NCBI RefSeq assembly: GCF_024714495.1
Contig: NZ_JAMZMJ010000018.1
Location: forward strand, 34,507 to 98,506
Source of the DNA: Marinoscillum pacificum
Lineage (GTDB): Bacteria; Bacteroidota; Bacteroidia; Cytophagales; Cyclobacteriaceae
Direction: 5' to 3'
DNA length: 64,000 bases
Of this stretch, positions 17,681 to 26,540 are shown one piece after another. The position numbers were made by a program, and so were the translations under genes. Each line of letters opens with the position of its first letter. The first letter of the stretch is position 1. Under the pieces are notes generated by a model. The model was not told where the DNA came from. It saw only the letters and a program-made list of their open reading frames with translations, and did not search any database.

Positions 17681-18439
17681 TTATTGAGCATTTAAGAACT
17701 CACTTAGCCCTTTCAAGTCATCTGTATTAATCAAGTCTACACCAAGTGCTTGCAATTGTTTCCAGGCATTTGGATTGTCGGGAGTAGCCCAAAATCTTAC
17801 CAATTTTCCTTCAGCATGAGTTTGTTCTACCAGAGCCAGAATTGCCTGTTGATCGGACTCAGAAATTTCCTCTTTTCCATTCCATTTAGATACTTTTCTG
17901 AAACTGGTACTAACTACAGGCATCAATTTCGGAGAAATCCCTTTACCCAAATCATCTGGTCGTCCATCTAATGCTGCCCATTTGGCTTCATCTCTAGTAA
18001 TCAATCCTATTGGTCGATTTCCAGAAACGAAAATCACCACTCCACCATTCAACAGGTTCTCATAGCTCATTAATACTGACCGGAGTTTCTGGTAGGTAGG
18101 GTCAGCATCACTTTTGAAATCGATCATTAAGTAGACTGGACGATCATACTCGGGGTACACCTTGCCTTTCTCTTCAATGATTTTAGTTAGCGGCTCTAGA
18201 TATAGCTTTTGAAGTGTTCTGTCGGATTGTGGGTTTATTGGTTTGTCATGATAGACATAGAGTTCTGCACCAATCAGCCAAACATCCGCTTCTACGGAAG
18301 TAAACCCATTGTCCAAAGCATCTTGCAGTGGTCTTTCATGCTCATAGTCATTGTGGGCATGCGCATTGGGTAATGGTTTTTGACCAAACGCTGCAATTTG
18401 AAACAGTATTGCCACCTGAAATAGGATCAATTTTTTCAT
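17681..18439 (-). CDS. Secreted GDPD/PI-PLC-superfamily phosphodiesterase
   Basis: The 252-residue protein has a signal peptide (about 1-19, ending AAFGQ). Its opening catalytic region NAHAHNDYEHERPLQDALDN then TSVEADVWLI matches the first metal and acid/base block (HxxN...ExDV) of glycerophosphodiester phosphodiesterase-like TIM barrels. YVYHDKP supplies the second catalytic His, and LMIDFKS and VRFWATPDNPNAW the later blocks. The shape fits the AIM6-like branch of the superfamily better than classical GlpQ. It should cleave phosphodiesters in the periplasm. Its position facing the phosphatase gene suggests a joint role in phosphodiester use (inference). Confidence 0.85.
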   Translation of the reverse strand: MKKLILFQVAILFQIAAFGQKPLPNAHAHNDYEHERPLQDALDNGFTSVEADVWLIGAELYVYHDKPINPQSDRTLQKLYLEPLTKIIEEKGKVYPEYDRPVYLMIDFKSDADPTYQKLRSVLMSYENLLNGGVVIFVSGNRPIGLITRDEAKWAALDGRPDDLGKGISPKLMPVVSTSFRKVSKWNGKEEISESDQQAILALVEQTHAEGKLVRFWATPDNPNAWKQLQALGVDLINTDDLKGLSEFLNAQ

Positions 18440-18502
18440 AGTGTAAAAATCGTTCTGAAATTGATCATCACTCTGTTTTCGCTGTTAACGAATAATTAAA
18501 TT

Positions 18503-18570
18503 CAATACTACATATAGGAGATTGTAACTTTTTTTGGCTTACCTTCGTCAATACTACAAATAGGATATTG
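18503..18570 (+). promoter_or_regulatory. Twin operator-like repeats around the promoter of the PadR/permease operon
   Basis: Two near-identical 22-mers start at 18503 and 18549, each beginning CAATACTACA and ending ATTG. They are 46 bases apart start to start and have partial internal dyad symmetry (CAATA...TATTG). Between them, TACCTTCG at 18540-18547 resembles a Bacteroidota -7 box. Repeats bracketing the core promoter just before a padR gene are probably PadR binding sites for autoregulation (inference). Confidence 0.55.
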
Positions 18571-18575
18571 AGAAA

Positions 18576-18914
18576 ATGAAGAAGTTCCAACTCGGAGAAT
18601 TTGAAGAAATAGTCTTGCTGACGGTGGGAGTGCTCTATGATGAGGCTTACGGAGTTGCTATTAAGGACGAAATAGAAAAGCGACTCGAGCGTAAGGTGAG
18701 TGTAGGTGCATTGCAGTCAGCTCTCCGAAGAATGGAAAAGAAAGGTTTTCTGGATAGTCGAGAAGGTGACCCTACCGAGCAACGAGGAGGGAAGCCTAAG
18801 CGATTTTTTAGAATCACCGCATTTGGAAAGAAAGCATTGGAATACTCCAAAGATGTACGTACGGATCTTTGGAATGCTATTCCTGATGTGGCTTTAGATA
18901 TGAAAATCGTATGA
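18576..18914 (+). CDS. PadR-family transcriptional regulator
   Basis: The 112-residue protein is a PadR winged helix: LGEFEEIVLLTVGVLYDEAYGV (helix 1-2), IEKRLERKVSVGALQSALRRMEKKGFL (recognition helix with VSVGALQSALRRME) and the wing EQRGGKPKRFFRIT. It lacks a long C-terminal dimerisation helix pair, as is usual for PadR subfamily 2. The stop overlaps the start of the permease gene (ATGA at 18911-18914), so the two are translationally coupled. PadR proteins usually repress their own operon until an inducer binds. Confidence 0.93.
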   Translation: MKKFQLGEFEEIVLLTVGVLYDEAYGVAIKDEIEKRLERKVSVGALQSALRRMEKKGFLDSREGDPTEQRGGKPKRFFRITAFGKKALEYSKDVRTDLWNAIPDVALDMKIV

Positions 18915-21538
18915 TCAAGCGATTTGCAGATCGGCTGCTCAAGTGGTATTGTCACCCGGATTATTACTCAGACATCTCGGGTGATCTGGAAGAAATTTAT
19001 CTCAGGAATTTGGATGATGAAATCAGTTATGCTGGTTGGAGGCATTTTATTCAGGTGATACTTCTCTTCAGGCCTTCATTACTCAAAGATTTTGGACAAG
19101 ACTCAATTTTAAAGGACACTGGAATGTTAAAAAACTATTTTAAAATAAGTGTGCGCAATCTCATGCGCCACAAAACATACACGGCGATCAACGTGATCGG
19201 ATTGGCTGTAGGTTTAGCGGCTTTTTTGCTAATCAATCAATACGTTACTTATGAGCGGAGTTATGATAGCCATCATAGAGATGCTGATCAGATCTATCGA
19301 TTAACAACTGATATGATAGTTGATGGAGTGTTAGGAACAAGAGATGCTATGTCATACAATCCGTCTGGAAAAGTATTGACAGAGGGTTTTGAGGAGATAC
19401 AAGAATATACGCTTACCTACAACAATGGGGGACTAAATACCCGAAAAGACGAAGAGCTAGTTCGTGAGACTGAGGTCAAAATGGTGGATGAGCATTTCGT
19501 TGACTTCTTTGGTTTTGATGTGTTGGCAGGTCATTCTGAAACCATGCTGAAAGACCCATTTTCATTGGTGCTGACAAAGGAAAAGGCTAAGTTCTATTTT
19601 GGAGACGAAGATCCCATTGGTAAAACCATTCATGTTTTTTCTGGCTTTGATAGACCGTTCAAAGTGACAGGAATCATCGATGAAATTCCTCGAAATACGC
19701 ATTACAAGTTTACTGTGTTGATGTCCATTTCATCTATTCAGGATCGGTTGGATGCTGAAGGTTGGAGAGCATTCAATTACTATACGTATCTGCGTTTGAA
19801 GCCAGGAACGAATGTTGCCGATTTGCAGGAACGAATGATTCCAGTCAAGGAAACACATTTGGGTAAGAACCCACTTTTTTTTAATCTACAACCAATTCAG
19901 GAGATCCATCTAAAGTCAGAAATGACCTATGAACCGGAGACTCCTGGAAGTGCCAAATCAGTGAACTTTCTTGAGATCATATCTATATTCATTTTGGCCA
20001 TAGCCTGGGTAAACTATGTGAACTTATCTACAGCGAAAGCGGTAGATCGGGCCAAGGAAGTTGGTCTGAGAAAAGTGATTGGTGCCAGAAAAGTACAGAT
20101 CAGAGGTCAATTCTTATTAGAGTCCTTCCTGATCAATTTTATGGGAGCGTTGCTAGCTTTGATTGCTGCAGAATTGGCTGTTCCGTTTTTCAATCAGCTA
20201 ATTGGCGAAGAAATATTAGGGAATCTAATATTGAATCATTCGTTTCTGATCAAGCTTGGGATTTTCGCTCTGATTGGTACTTTGGTTTCAGGATTTTATC
20301 CAGCCTTATTCCTATCAAACTTCGGTATCGTTACGGTACTGAAAGGCAAATTCAGAACTTCAAAAAATGGCATCTTCTTACGGAAGGCTTTGGTTGTCGG
20401 TCAGTTTGCAGCATCACTAATACTAATTGCAGGGACCTTTATCGTCATTCAGCAGGTAGATTACATGAGAACTGCCGATATCGGAATGAATACTGAACAG
20501 GTTGTAGGCTTTAGAAATCCGCGTTTCGGAAATGTGAGTTTTGAAGTGGTGCAAGATCGATTGAAATCTTTTCATAATCAGTTAAGATCCAACCCAAACA
20601 TCCTGGGAATTGCCACAACGAATAGTTTACCCGGAGGCAAAAGCAATGAAATTGGATCCACTAGTGGCGATTCGAGAATTGTTGGATTGACAGAGCCTGT
20701 TCAATCAACAACCTATATTCATAATGTAGATGATGCATATTTCAGCTTGCTAGATATTGAAATATTGGAAGGTAGAAATTTCAACGCCAAAATGGCTTCT
20801 GACTCTAGTGCTGTCATATTGAACGAGACTTTTGTGAAACGTGCAGGGTTGAAGTTAGGAGACGAAATTATTAATCAGAAGCTCATGTTTGGTGATGATC
20901 CAGAGAATGAAAAATATACCATTATAGGTGTCATAAAAGATGCGAATAGAAGCAGTCTCCAAATGGGTGTAGAGCCTACAGCGTATTTCTTTCAACCTTT
21001 TCTTAGTAGGTCAATGGTCAAACTTTCCGGGAATAACGTTAGGGAAACGGTAGCATTTGTAGAGAACACATGGAAAGAATTCTTTCCAAATTCGGCTTTG
21101 GATTATGCTTTCCTGGATGATCGATTTGATCAATTGTATGCCAATGATAAGCGATTTGGAGCCGTGTTCGGCGCTTTTTCAGGATTTGCGCTGTTGGTGG
21201 CTATCTTAGGTTTGTTTGGGTTAAGTTCTTTTATGGCATCACAGCGAACCAAGGAAGTAGGAGTCAGAAAAGTACTGGGAGCTTCTATTCCCCACATTGT
21301 TTCTATCTTCTACAAAGAGTTTTTGATTCTAATTGGAGTAGCTGCCTTGATAGGTTTGCCAACAGTCTTCTTCACCATGAGCGGATGGTTATCCAACTAT
21401 GCCTATCGCATAGATTTCCCATGGATCGTTCTTGTGCTGGCTATAGTAGTGTTACTTGTCTCTGCCTTTTTAACAGTCGGATATCAAGTATGGCGAGTGG
21501 CTGTACTGAACCCAGCAAAGACTCTGAAATACGAATAA
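18911..21538 (+). CDS. MacB/FtsX-type ABC transporter permease with PadR-linked N-terminal prefix
   Basis: The 875-residue protein begins with a 65-residue prefix (LLKWYCHPDYYSDISGDLEE), a 'permease prefix' region known from PadR-linked permeases of Bacteroidota. Two FtsX/MacB halves follow. Each has an anchor helix (TAINVIGLAVGLAAFLLIN near 95; ALVVGQFAASLILIAGTFIV near 500), a periplasmic MacB_PCD domain and a three-helix FtsX block (about 355-470 and 745-870). Each FtsX block carries the coupling motif EVGLRKVIGARK or EVGVRKVLGASI. No ATPase gene is adjacent, so the partner ATPase must be encoded elsewhere. It probably exports lipids, peptides or toxic compounds, or passes on envelope stress. 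Confidence 0.92.
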   Translation: MIKRFADRLLKWYCHPDYYSDISGDLEEIYLRNLDDEISYAGWRHFIQVILLFRPSLLKDFGQDSILKDTGMLKNYFKISVRNLMRHKTYTAINVIGLAVGLAAFLLINQYVTYERSYDSHHRDADQIYRLTTDMIVDGVLGTRDAMSYNPSGKVLTEGFEEIQEYTLTYNNGGLNTRKDEELVRETEVKMVDEHFVDFFGFDVLAGHSETMLKDPFSLVLTKEKAKFYFGDEDPIGKTIHVFSGFDRPFKVTGIIDEIPRNTHYKFTVLMSISSIQDRLDAEGWRAFNYYTYLRLKPGTNVADLQERMIPVKETHLGKNPLFFNLQPIQEIHLKSEMTYEPETPGSAKSVNFLEIISIFILAIAWVNYVNLSTAKAVDRAKEVGLRKVIGARKVQIRGQFLLESFLINFMGALLALIAAELAVPFFNQLIGEEILGNLILNHSFLIKLGIFALIGTLVSGFYPALFLSNFGIVTVLKGKFRTSKNGIFLRKALVVGQFAASLILIAGTFIVIQQVDYMRTADIGMNTEQVVGFRNPRFGNVSFEVVQDRLKSFHNQLRSNPNILGIATTNSLPGGKSNEIGSTSGDSRIVGLTEPVQSTTYIHNVDDAYFSLLDIEILEGRNFNAKMASDSSAVILNETFVKRAGLKLGDEIINQKLMFGDDPENEKYTIIGVIKDANRSSLQMGVEPTAYFFQPFLSRSMVKLSGNNVRETVAFVENTWKEFFPNSALDYAFLDDRFDQLYANDKRFGAVFGAFSGFALLVAILGLFGLSSFMASQRTKEVGVRKVLGASIPHIVSIFYKEFLILIGVAALIGLPTVFFTMSGWLSNYAYRIDFPWIVLVLAIVVLLVSAFLTVGYQVWRVAVLNPAKTLKYE

Positions 21539-21541
21539 ATT

Positions 21542-22753
21542 TTATGCTTGCTGCAATTCTGGGTTTGCTTCTGCAATGTTCCCGAATCTGCTAATAAGTA
21601 AAAGGACTAATGAAATTGATGTACATACCAGCATGGCAATAGCCATGGTTGGTGTGTCATCACCATGAAGAAAACTCACAAGTCCTGAAGTCAAAACTCC
21701 AGCTATCATCTGAATACTGCCCATCAAAGCTGCACTTCGTCCAGCTTCTTTAATGAATGGACGTAATGCCAATGCTTGTGTGTTTGGGTTCAGAATACCC
21801 AGCATAAACAAGTAAAGGAATGTGCTGATGAGCGTAAGAGTAATTCCTGCCATGTGGAAATAACTGAATGCCATCAACGCAATAGCAACGCCAAGTTGTG
21901 TCCATAGAGATCGGAGTGAGGCAGATAATTCACTATGTCTCATTAGGATCAAGCGATTCACCTGACTGCCAAGTATAAATCCGGATGCGTTGAATGCGAA
22001 AGCCCACCCATATTGTGTGTCTGTGAGGCCAAGGCGCTCCATAAATTCAGATGGTGATGCTGTGAGGTATGCGAAAAGTCCAGCATAAGCAAAACTCCCT
22101 GCTACTGCATACAAAATGAAGCTTTTGTGACGAAGTACCTTGTGGTATTCAGACCAGATACTTTTTGGTTTGAGAGAAATGCTGTTGTCTGGACCTTTGG
22201 TTTCTGGCAACACGAATATGATTAATAGAAGATTGGCTATCGCAATCAGTACCATGGTTCCAAATAACCATCTCCAACCTAGCCAGCTATTGACAAATCC
22301 ACCAATAGTAGGAGCGATGATTGGCGCAACGCCCATTACCAACACTAATTGTGAAAAGGTTTTAGCAATTTCATTTCCAGAAAAGACGTCTCGAACTACT
22401 GCCCGGCTGATGACCATTCCTGAACATCCACCTAAGGCCATTAAAAACCTCATGGTGACAAGAGAATCAAGAGATGGTGCAAATGCACACCCGAGGCTGG
22501 CTAATATGTAGATGATGTATCCAGCGATAAGCGGTTTTTTTCGCCCAAATCGATCGATCAGAATGCCGTAGAACATTTGACCAATGAAAAGTCCAGCAAA
22601 GAAACTGGTTAATGAATATCCCACTTTTGCTGTGTCAGTTCCTAGATCTGTCGCCATGCTTTGAAATGCTGGTAAGTACATATCTATGGAGAATGGGCCC
22701 AGAGCCATAATCGAACCTAAAACAAAAAGAAGTGGTGTTTTTTTAATTTGCAT
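21542..22753 (-). CDS. Bcr/CflA-family MFS drug exporter
   Basis: The 403-residue protein has twelve predicted membrane segments. It starts PLLFVLGSIMALGPFSIDMYLPAF, the Bcr/CflA N-terminal signature, and has the MFS motif A GILIDRFGRKKP after helix 2 and the drug:H+ antiporter motif C region VMGVAPIIAPTIGG in helix 5. The family exports drugs and small metabolites such as bicyclomycin, chloramphenicol or cysteine by proton antiport. It converges with the permease gene, with only 3 bases between the two stops. A -7-like element lies upstream at 22815-22822. Confidence 0.93.
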   Translation of the reverse strand: MQIKKTPLLFVLGSIMALGPFSIDMYLPAFQSMATDLGTDTAKVGYSLTSFFAGLFIGQMFYGILIDRFGRKKPLIAGYIIYILASLGCAFAPSLDSLVTMRFLMALGGCSGMVISRAVVRDVFSGNEIAKTFSQLVLVMGVAPIIAPTIGGFVNSWLGWRWLFGTMVLIAIANLLLIIFVLPETKGPDNSISLKPKSIWSEYHKVLRHKSFILYAVAGSFAYAGLFAYLTASPSEFMERLGLTDTQYGWAFAFNASGFILGSQVNRLILMRHSELSASLRSLWTQLGVAIALMAFSYFHMAGITLTLISTFLYLFMLGILNPNTQALALRPFIKEAGRSAALMGSIQMIAGVLTSGLVSFLHGDDTPTMAIAMLVCTSISLVLLLISRFGNIAEANPELQQA

Positions 22754-22814
22754 AAATGCTATTGATCTCTCAACTAATTAAAGATCATCTGTGGGAAAGT
22801 TGTATTGGGTAAGG

Positions 22815-22822
22815 CAAAGGTA
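22815..22822 (-). promoter_or_regulatory. -7 promoter element of the Bcr/CflA gene
   Basis: On the minus strand this reads TACCTTTG, an exact TAnnTTTG match. It lies about 60 bases before the ATG at 22753. No good -33 TTTG is present at the expected distance, so the call rests on the -7 box and its position. Confidence 0.4.
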
Positions 22823-22940
22823 CAAATTGGGGAATCCTTACCGTGTTAAGTATCAGTAAACAAGAATAATGAAGGTGTGGTTCGAGAATATTCAGCTTTT
22901 TATCATTTATCTTTAATTGCACTCAAACCTTATATTCATT

Positions 22941-23828
22941 ATGAAAAATCCTACTAAAGACTCTGTAAATCCTGAAGTATTCAAATTATATGATGATTAT
23001 GCGCACAATCGGATGGAGCGCAGAGAGTTTTTGGAAAAGCTGAGTGTATATGCTGTCGGGGGCTTGACATTGAGTTCTTTGATGAGTTTCATTATGCCTA
23101 ATTATCAGGATACCATCAAAGTTGCTCAGAATGATAAGGAGTTAATTACTGAAATGATCGAATACAATTCCCCAGATGGAGGTGGGATCATTAAAGCTCA
23201 ACTTTCTCGGCCAAAAGATGCAAAAGGCAAGTTGCCTGGAATTGTAGTAGTGCATGAAAATAGAGGATTGAACCCCCACATTGCAGATGTAGGAAGAAGG
23301 GCGGCTAAAGAAGGCTTCATTAGCATTTCTCCAGACGCATTAACTCCATTGGGTGGATATCCAGGTAATGATGATGATGGGAGAGTATTGCAGCGTCAGC
23401 GTGATCGAGGTGAAATGCTCAACGATTTTATTGCGGCATTTGATTACCTCCAATCACATCCAGAATGTACCGGAAATGTAGGTGTTGTCGGGTTCTGTTT
23501 TGGAGGCTGGGTATCTAACATGATGGCTGTACAGGTTCCAGAGTTGAAAGCAGCTGTGCCGTTTTATGGAGGGCAGCCATCTGCTGAAGATGTGCCCCAG
23601 ATCAGTGCACCATTGTTATTACACTTTGGAGAGCTGGATGAGCGAGTAAATGCAGGATGGCCAGCGTATGAAGAAGCACTGAAAGCTAATGATAAAAGCT
23701 ATGAAGCTTATATCTATTCCAACGCTAATCATGGTTTTCATAACGATTCCACTTCGCGCTATGACGAAACGAATGCTAAGTTAGCTTGGAGCAGAACCAT
23801 TGAGTTCTTTAAGCAAAATTTAGGTTAA
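22941..23828 (+). CDS. Tat-exported dienelactone hydrolase family protein
   Basis: I chose the ATG at 22941 (295 residues) over a TTG at 22917. A twin-arginine signal is visible (MERREFLEKL, then VYAVGGLTLSSLMSFI), so the protein is exported folded. The alpha/beta-hydrolase domain carries the dienelactone hydrolase triad: Cys186 in GFCFGGW, Asp233 in GELDERV and His264 in NANHGFHND. Family members open lactone rings in aromatic degradation, but exported Bacteroidota versions often act on unknown esters. The stop codon overlaps the stop of the convergent lipoprotein gene by 4 bases. Confidence 0.92.
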   Translation: MKNPTKDSVNPEVFKLYDDYAHNRMERREFLEKLSVYAVGGLTLSSLMSFIMPNYQDTIKVAQNDKELITEMIEYNSPDGGGIIKAQLSRPKDAKGKLPGIVVVHENRGLNPHIADVGRRAAKEGFISISPDALTPLGGYPGNDDDGRVLQRQRDRGEMLNDFIAAFDYLQSHPECTGNVGVVGFCFGGWVSNMMAVQVPELKAAVPFYGGQPSAEDVPQISAPLLLHFGELDERVNAGWPAYEEALKANDKSYEAYIYSNANHGFHNDSTSRYDETNAKLAWSRTIEFFKQNLG

Positions 23829-24220
23829 TCGAGCGTTACAGTTATTGTTTCTGGACCTTCAACCTTCAAGATGTGACAACAGTCGTGTCCTATGATGTAA
23901 GATTCCTCGACATATGTCTCTCCACCTTTCCATCCTTTGAAAGTCAGTTCGGTACCAGAACGGTCTACTTCTGATTTATCTAGATCTGTGAGTACAGTAT
24001 ACAAAGGAGAATTAGGCTCCGTTTCAGAACTTATGAAGATTAATTGCTCATTTTTGAAGGTGCCTGTACTATCCAGGGCAATTACGGTTCCGTTCTCATC
24101 CTGCACATTGACAAAAATTGTTTCCAGCTGTTCTGTGCAGAACTCCACATCGTTGCAGCTATTTTCATCACAAGATGCCAATAGTGCGAATAAAAATAAG
24201 GTATAAGTGATTCGTTGCAT
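23825..24220 (-). CDS. Small lipoprotein of unknown function
   Basis: Taken from the ATG at 24220 (131 residues); the only longer start is a GTG at 24235. The signal LFLFALLASC gives a lipid-bearing cysteine at residue 17. It is followed by a cysteine-rich start (DENSCNDVEFC) and a later CC pair (IGHDCCHILKV), so disulfides are likely in the periplasm. The remainder looks like a beta-sandwich: TIFVNVQDENGTVIALDS resembles the start of a carboxypeptidase-like or Ig-like domain. No known family was recognised. Confidence 0.7.
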   Translation of the reverse strand: MQRITYTLFLFALLASCDENSCNDVEFCTEQLETIFVNVQDENGTVIALDSTGTFKNEQLIFISSETEPNSPLYTVLTDLDKSEVDRSGTELTFKGWKGGETYVEESYIIGHDCCHILKVEGPETITVTLD

Positions 24221-24255
24221 ATACCTATGACACACCAGGAAAAGAATAGGTTGGT

Positions 24256-24879
24256 TTATATTTCTAATTCAGCGGCTCTGAGCAGATCTTTATAAGAAAT
24301 CAGTTCTTCTACAAGTTCAAGCTGACCTGCAGTGGTGTCTTTAAACACAAGATATTTGATAGCTACTCCTTCATCTTCCCACTTCATTTGATACCGGTTA
24401 AAGGAATCATTGATGAAGTTTCCCGTATCGCTTTTTACAACAATGTTTTCTTCTCGGGAGAGTTTGTAGGTGGTGTCATTGAGTGCTTTGAAGCGGAAGC
24501 CTCCATAGGCTTTCATTAGCTCCTGACTGATATCAGTGTCCAATTCGTATTTCTTTTTACAAAGAGTACCGTCGATAAAGTATAGCGTGAGACGATTGAC
24601 CAGTGCTTCAGAAACATACAGATCAGGGTTCTCAACTATGTAAAACTCTGCTCGATCATCAAAGAATTTGCCATACAGATGCTGTTGGCTCACATTTAAT
24701 TGTTCTTGTGTTGCCCCAATTTCAACACTTATTAAGTCATAGGTAACCGCCTCGTCTATATTAGCTTTTTTTTCAGATTCTGTTAAACCTTTGATTTTGG
24801 CTTCAGTTTCAATTGGCTTTTTGGGAGTGCATTTAGTTATAAGAAAGACTATCAGTACAGAATATATTAGTTGTTTCAT
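24256..24879 (-). CDS. Lipoprotein of unknown function
   Basis: Taken from the ATG at 24879 (207 residues), because the longer start is a GTG at 24909. The signal segment LIYSVLIVFLITKC has a lipobox with Lys before the cysteine, which is less usual but seen in Bacteroidota. The mature part is rich in charged residues with beta-strand stretches (EFYIVENPDLYVSEALVNRLTL, LYGKFFDDRAE). It looks like a soluble periplasmic domain with no recognisable motif. It lies 35 bases upstream of the small lipoprotein gene on the same strand, so the two may be cotranscribed. Confidence 0.7.
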   Translation of the reverse strand: MKQLIYSVLIVFLITKCTPKKPIETEAKIKGLTESEKKANIDEAVTYDLISVEIGATQEQLNVSQQHLYGKFFDDRAEFYIVENPDLYVSEALVNRLTLYFIDGTLCKKKYELDTDISQELMKAYGGFRFKALNDTTYKLSREENIVVKSDTGNFINDSFNRYQMKWEDEGVAIKYLVFKDTTAGQLELVEELISYKDLLRAAELEI

Positions 24880-25046
24880 TAGTTGGGAATTTGGAGTGTT
24901 GAGTTTCACATCAATAACTAATATAAACCATATGAAATTCTTTTAGTAATCAGTTGTATTAGATATTCATACTTATTCATCGAAAAGTCTAATTTTTGAA
25001 TAATATAGGCTTATTTTGTAGTAGCTTTAGATCAGTCAGCTATAGA

Positions 25047-26540
25047 ATGAAGTTATCCATAAGGTATTTAGTATACGGGGCAGTCTTTGGATTGATCTTT
25101 CCATTTTTCTCTTCAATTCTGCTATGTATACAGGATTTTGGTGAGTTGTCCATTTCTTGTTTCATTTCAGTACAATCCGCAAACTCACTTCTTTGGGTAA
25201 TTGATACGGCACCATTCTTTTTGGGAGTTTTCGCTTTTTTCGTTGGTAAGAAGCAAGAAAGTATCAATGAAATCAATGAGGGACTTCATGAACTGGTAGC
25301 GGAGCAAACCAAAGACCTTACAGAAACGAACCTGATTTTGAAGGAAGAAATCGCTGAAAGAATCAGGCGAGAGCAAGAACTCATTGACGCTCGAGAGGCA
25401 GCTGAAGAAGGTGTTCGCATCAAAGATCAATTTCTGAGTAACATGAGTCATGAAATCAGGACGCCTATGAATGGTATTCTGGGAATGACCAATATTCTGC
25501 TTAATACTGAACTCTCAGAAAATCAGTCTAAATATCTGGCAGCTATCGATTATTCAGCCAAGAACCTTTTGGTGATTATCAATGATATATTGGATCTCTC
25601 TAAAATTAATGCCGAAAAGCTTCAACTAGATCTTACCAATTTTAAGATTCATGATGTATTTAAATCTGTTGAGCACACGCTTCGTTTTAAGGCACAGGAA
25701 AAAGGAATTGGATTTGATATATACATGGATCAAAATTTACCAATTACGGTAGCTGGTGATCCTGTTCGATTTGGTCAAATTCTTTTGAACATCATTGGCA
25801 ATGCCGTAAAGTTTACAGAGAAAGGGAAGGTGGTTACCAATTGTTTATTGAAAAAAGAAGAGCCATCCTCATATCAGATAGAAGTAACGGTAGAAGACAC
25901 TGGGGTAGGTATCTCTCAGGTAGATATTGACAAAATATTCGAAAGTTTCACTCAGGCTGGAAATAACTCAGCAGCCAAGTTTGGTGGTACAGGACTCGGA
26001 TTGCCAATTTCAAAAAAACTGATAGAGTTGCATCACGGCGATATCAAGGTGGAGAGCAAAATTGGCCAGGGAAGTACCTTTAGTTTTACGTTAAAGCTGA
26101 ATAGCCCAATTGTTGAGGAGCCAAAACGAAGTGAAGGAGATTTGGTGTTTATGACTCCTGAGAATCGATCCAAAGTAAAGATTCTGTTGGTAGAGGATAA
26201 CCAAATCAATCAGATGGTAGCTCAAAATTTATTAGTCAAATATGGCTTCCAATTAGATATTGCCAATCATGGAAGAGAAGCGATTGAAAAAGTAAAAGAC
26301 AAAGATTACGACATTATATTAATGGATGTACAGATGCCTGAAATGAACGGTTTGGAGGCTACTCGTTATATCCGTTCTAATTTTGAGGAGCCAAAATGCA
26401 ATGTGAAAATCATGGCCATGACGGCATCAGTTCTCAAACGAGAAATTGACATTTGCATGGAAGCCGGCATGGATGATTACATTCCAAAGCCCTACCAACC
26501 GGAAGAGCTCTTTCAGAAAATTATGCGACTTGTTAGTTAG
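25047..26540 (+). CDS. Hybrid sensor histidine kinase with receiver domain
   Basis: Taken from the ATG at 25047 (497 residues); the earlier TTG at 24996 adds 17 residues before the first membrane helix. It has two membrane helices (about 5-27 and 47-67), a coiled-coil linker (LHELVAEQTKDLTETNLILK), HisKA with His135 in MSHEIRTPMNG, HATPase_c (NIIGNAVKFTEKG, DTGVGIS, FGGTGLGLPIS) and a C-terminal receiver domain with Asp427 in ILMDVQMPEMNG. There is no Hpt domain. The short periplasmic loop has no ligand domain. It could phosphorylate stand-alone receivers such as the one at 706 only through an Hpt protein. The TAG stop overlaps the next gene's stop by 4 bases. Confidence 0.93.
   Translation: MKLSIRYLVYGAVFGLIFPFFSSILLCIQDFGELSISCFISVQSANSLLWVIDTAPFFLGVFAFFVGKKQESINEINEGLHELVAEQTKDLTETNLILKEEIAERIRREQELIDAREAAEEGVRIKDQFLSNMSHEIRTPMNGILGMTNILLNTELSENQSKYLAAIDYSAKNLLVIINDILDLSKINAEKLQLDLTNFKIHDVFKSVEHTLRFKAQEKGIGFDIYMDQNLPITVAGDPVRFGQILLNIIGNAVKFTEKGKVVTNCLLKKEEPSSYQIEVTVEDTGVGISQVDIDKIFESFTQAGNNSAAKFGGTGLGLPISKKLIELHHGDIKVESKIGQGSTFSFTLKLNSPIVEEPKRSEGDLVFMTPENRSKVKILLVEDNQINQMVAQNLLVKYGFQLDIANHGREAIEKVKDKDYDIILMDVQMPEMNGLEATRYIRSNFEEPKCNVKIMAMTASVLKREIDICMEAGMDDYIPKPYQPEELFQKIMRLVS

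Noticed and set aside
22140..22511. 123-codon frame opposite the Bcr/CflA gene
   Set aside because: The MFS protein has all expected helices and motifs. The opposite frame is a product of its codon bias.
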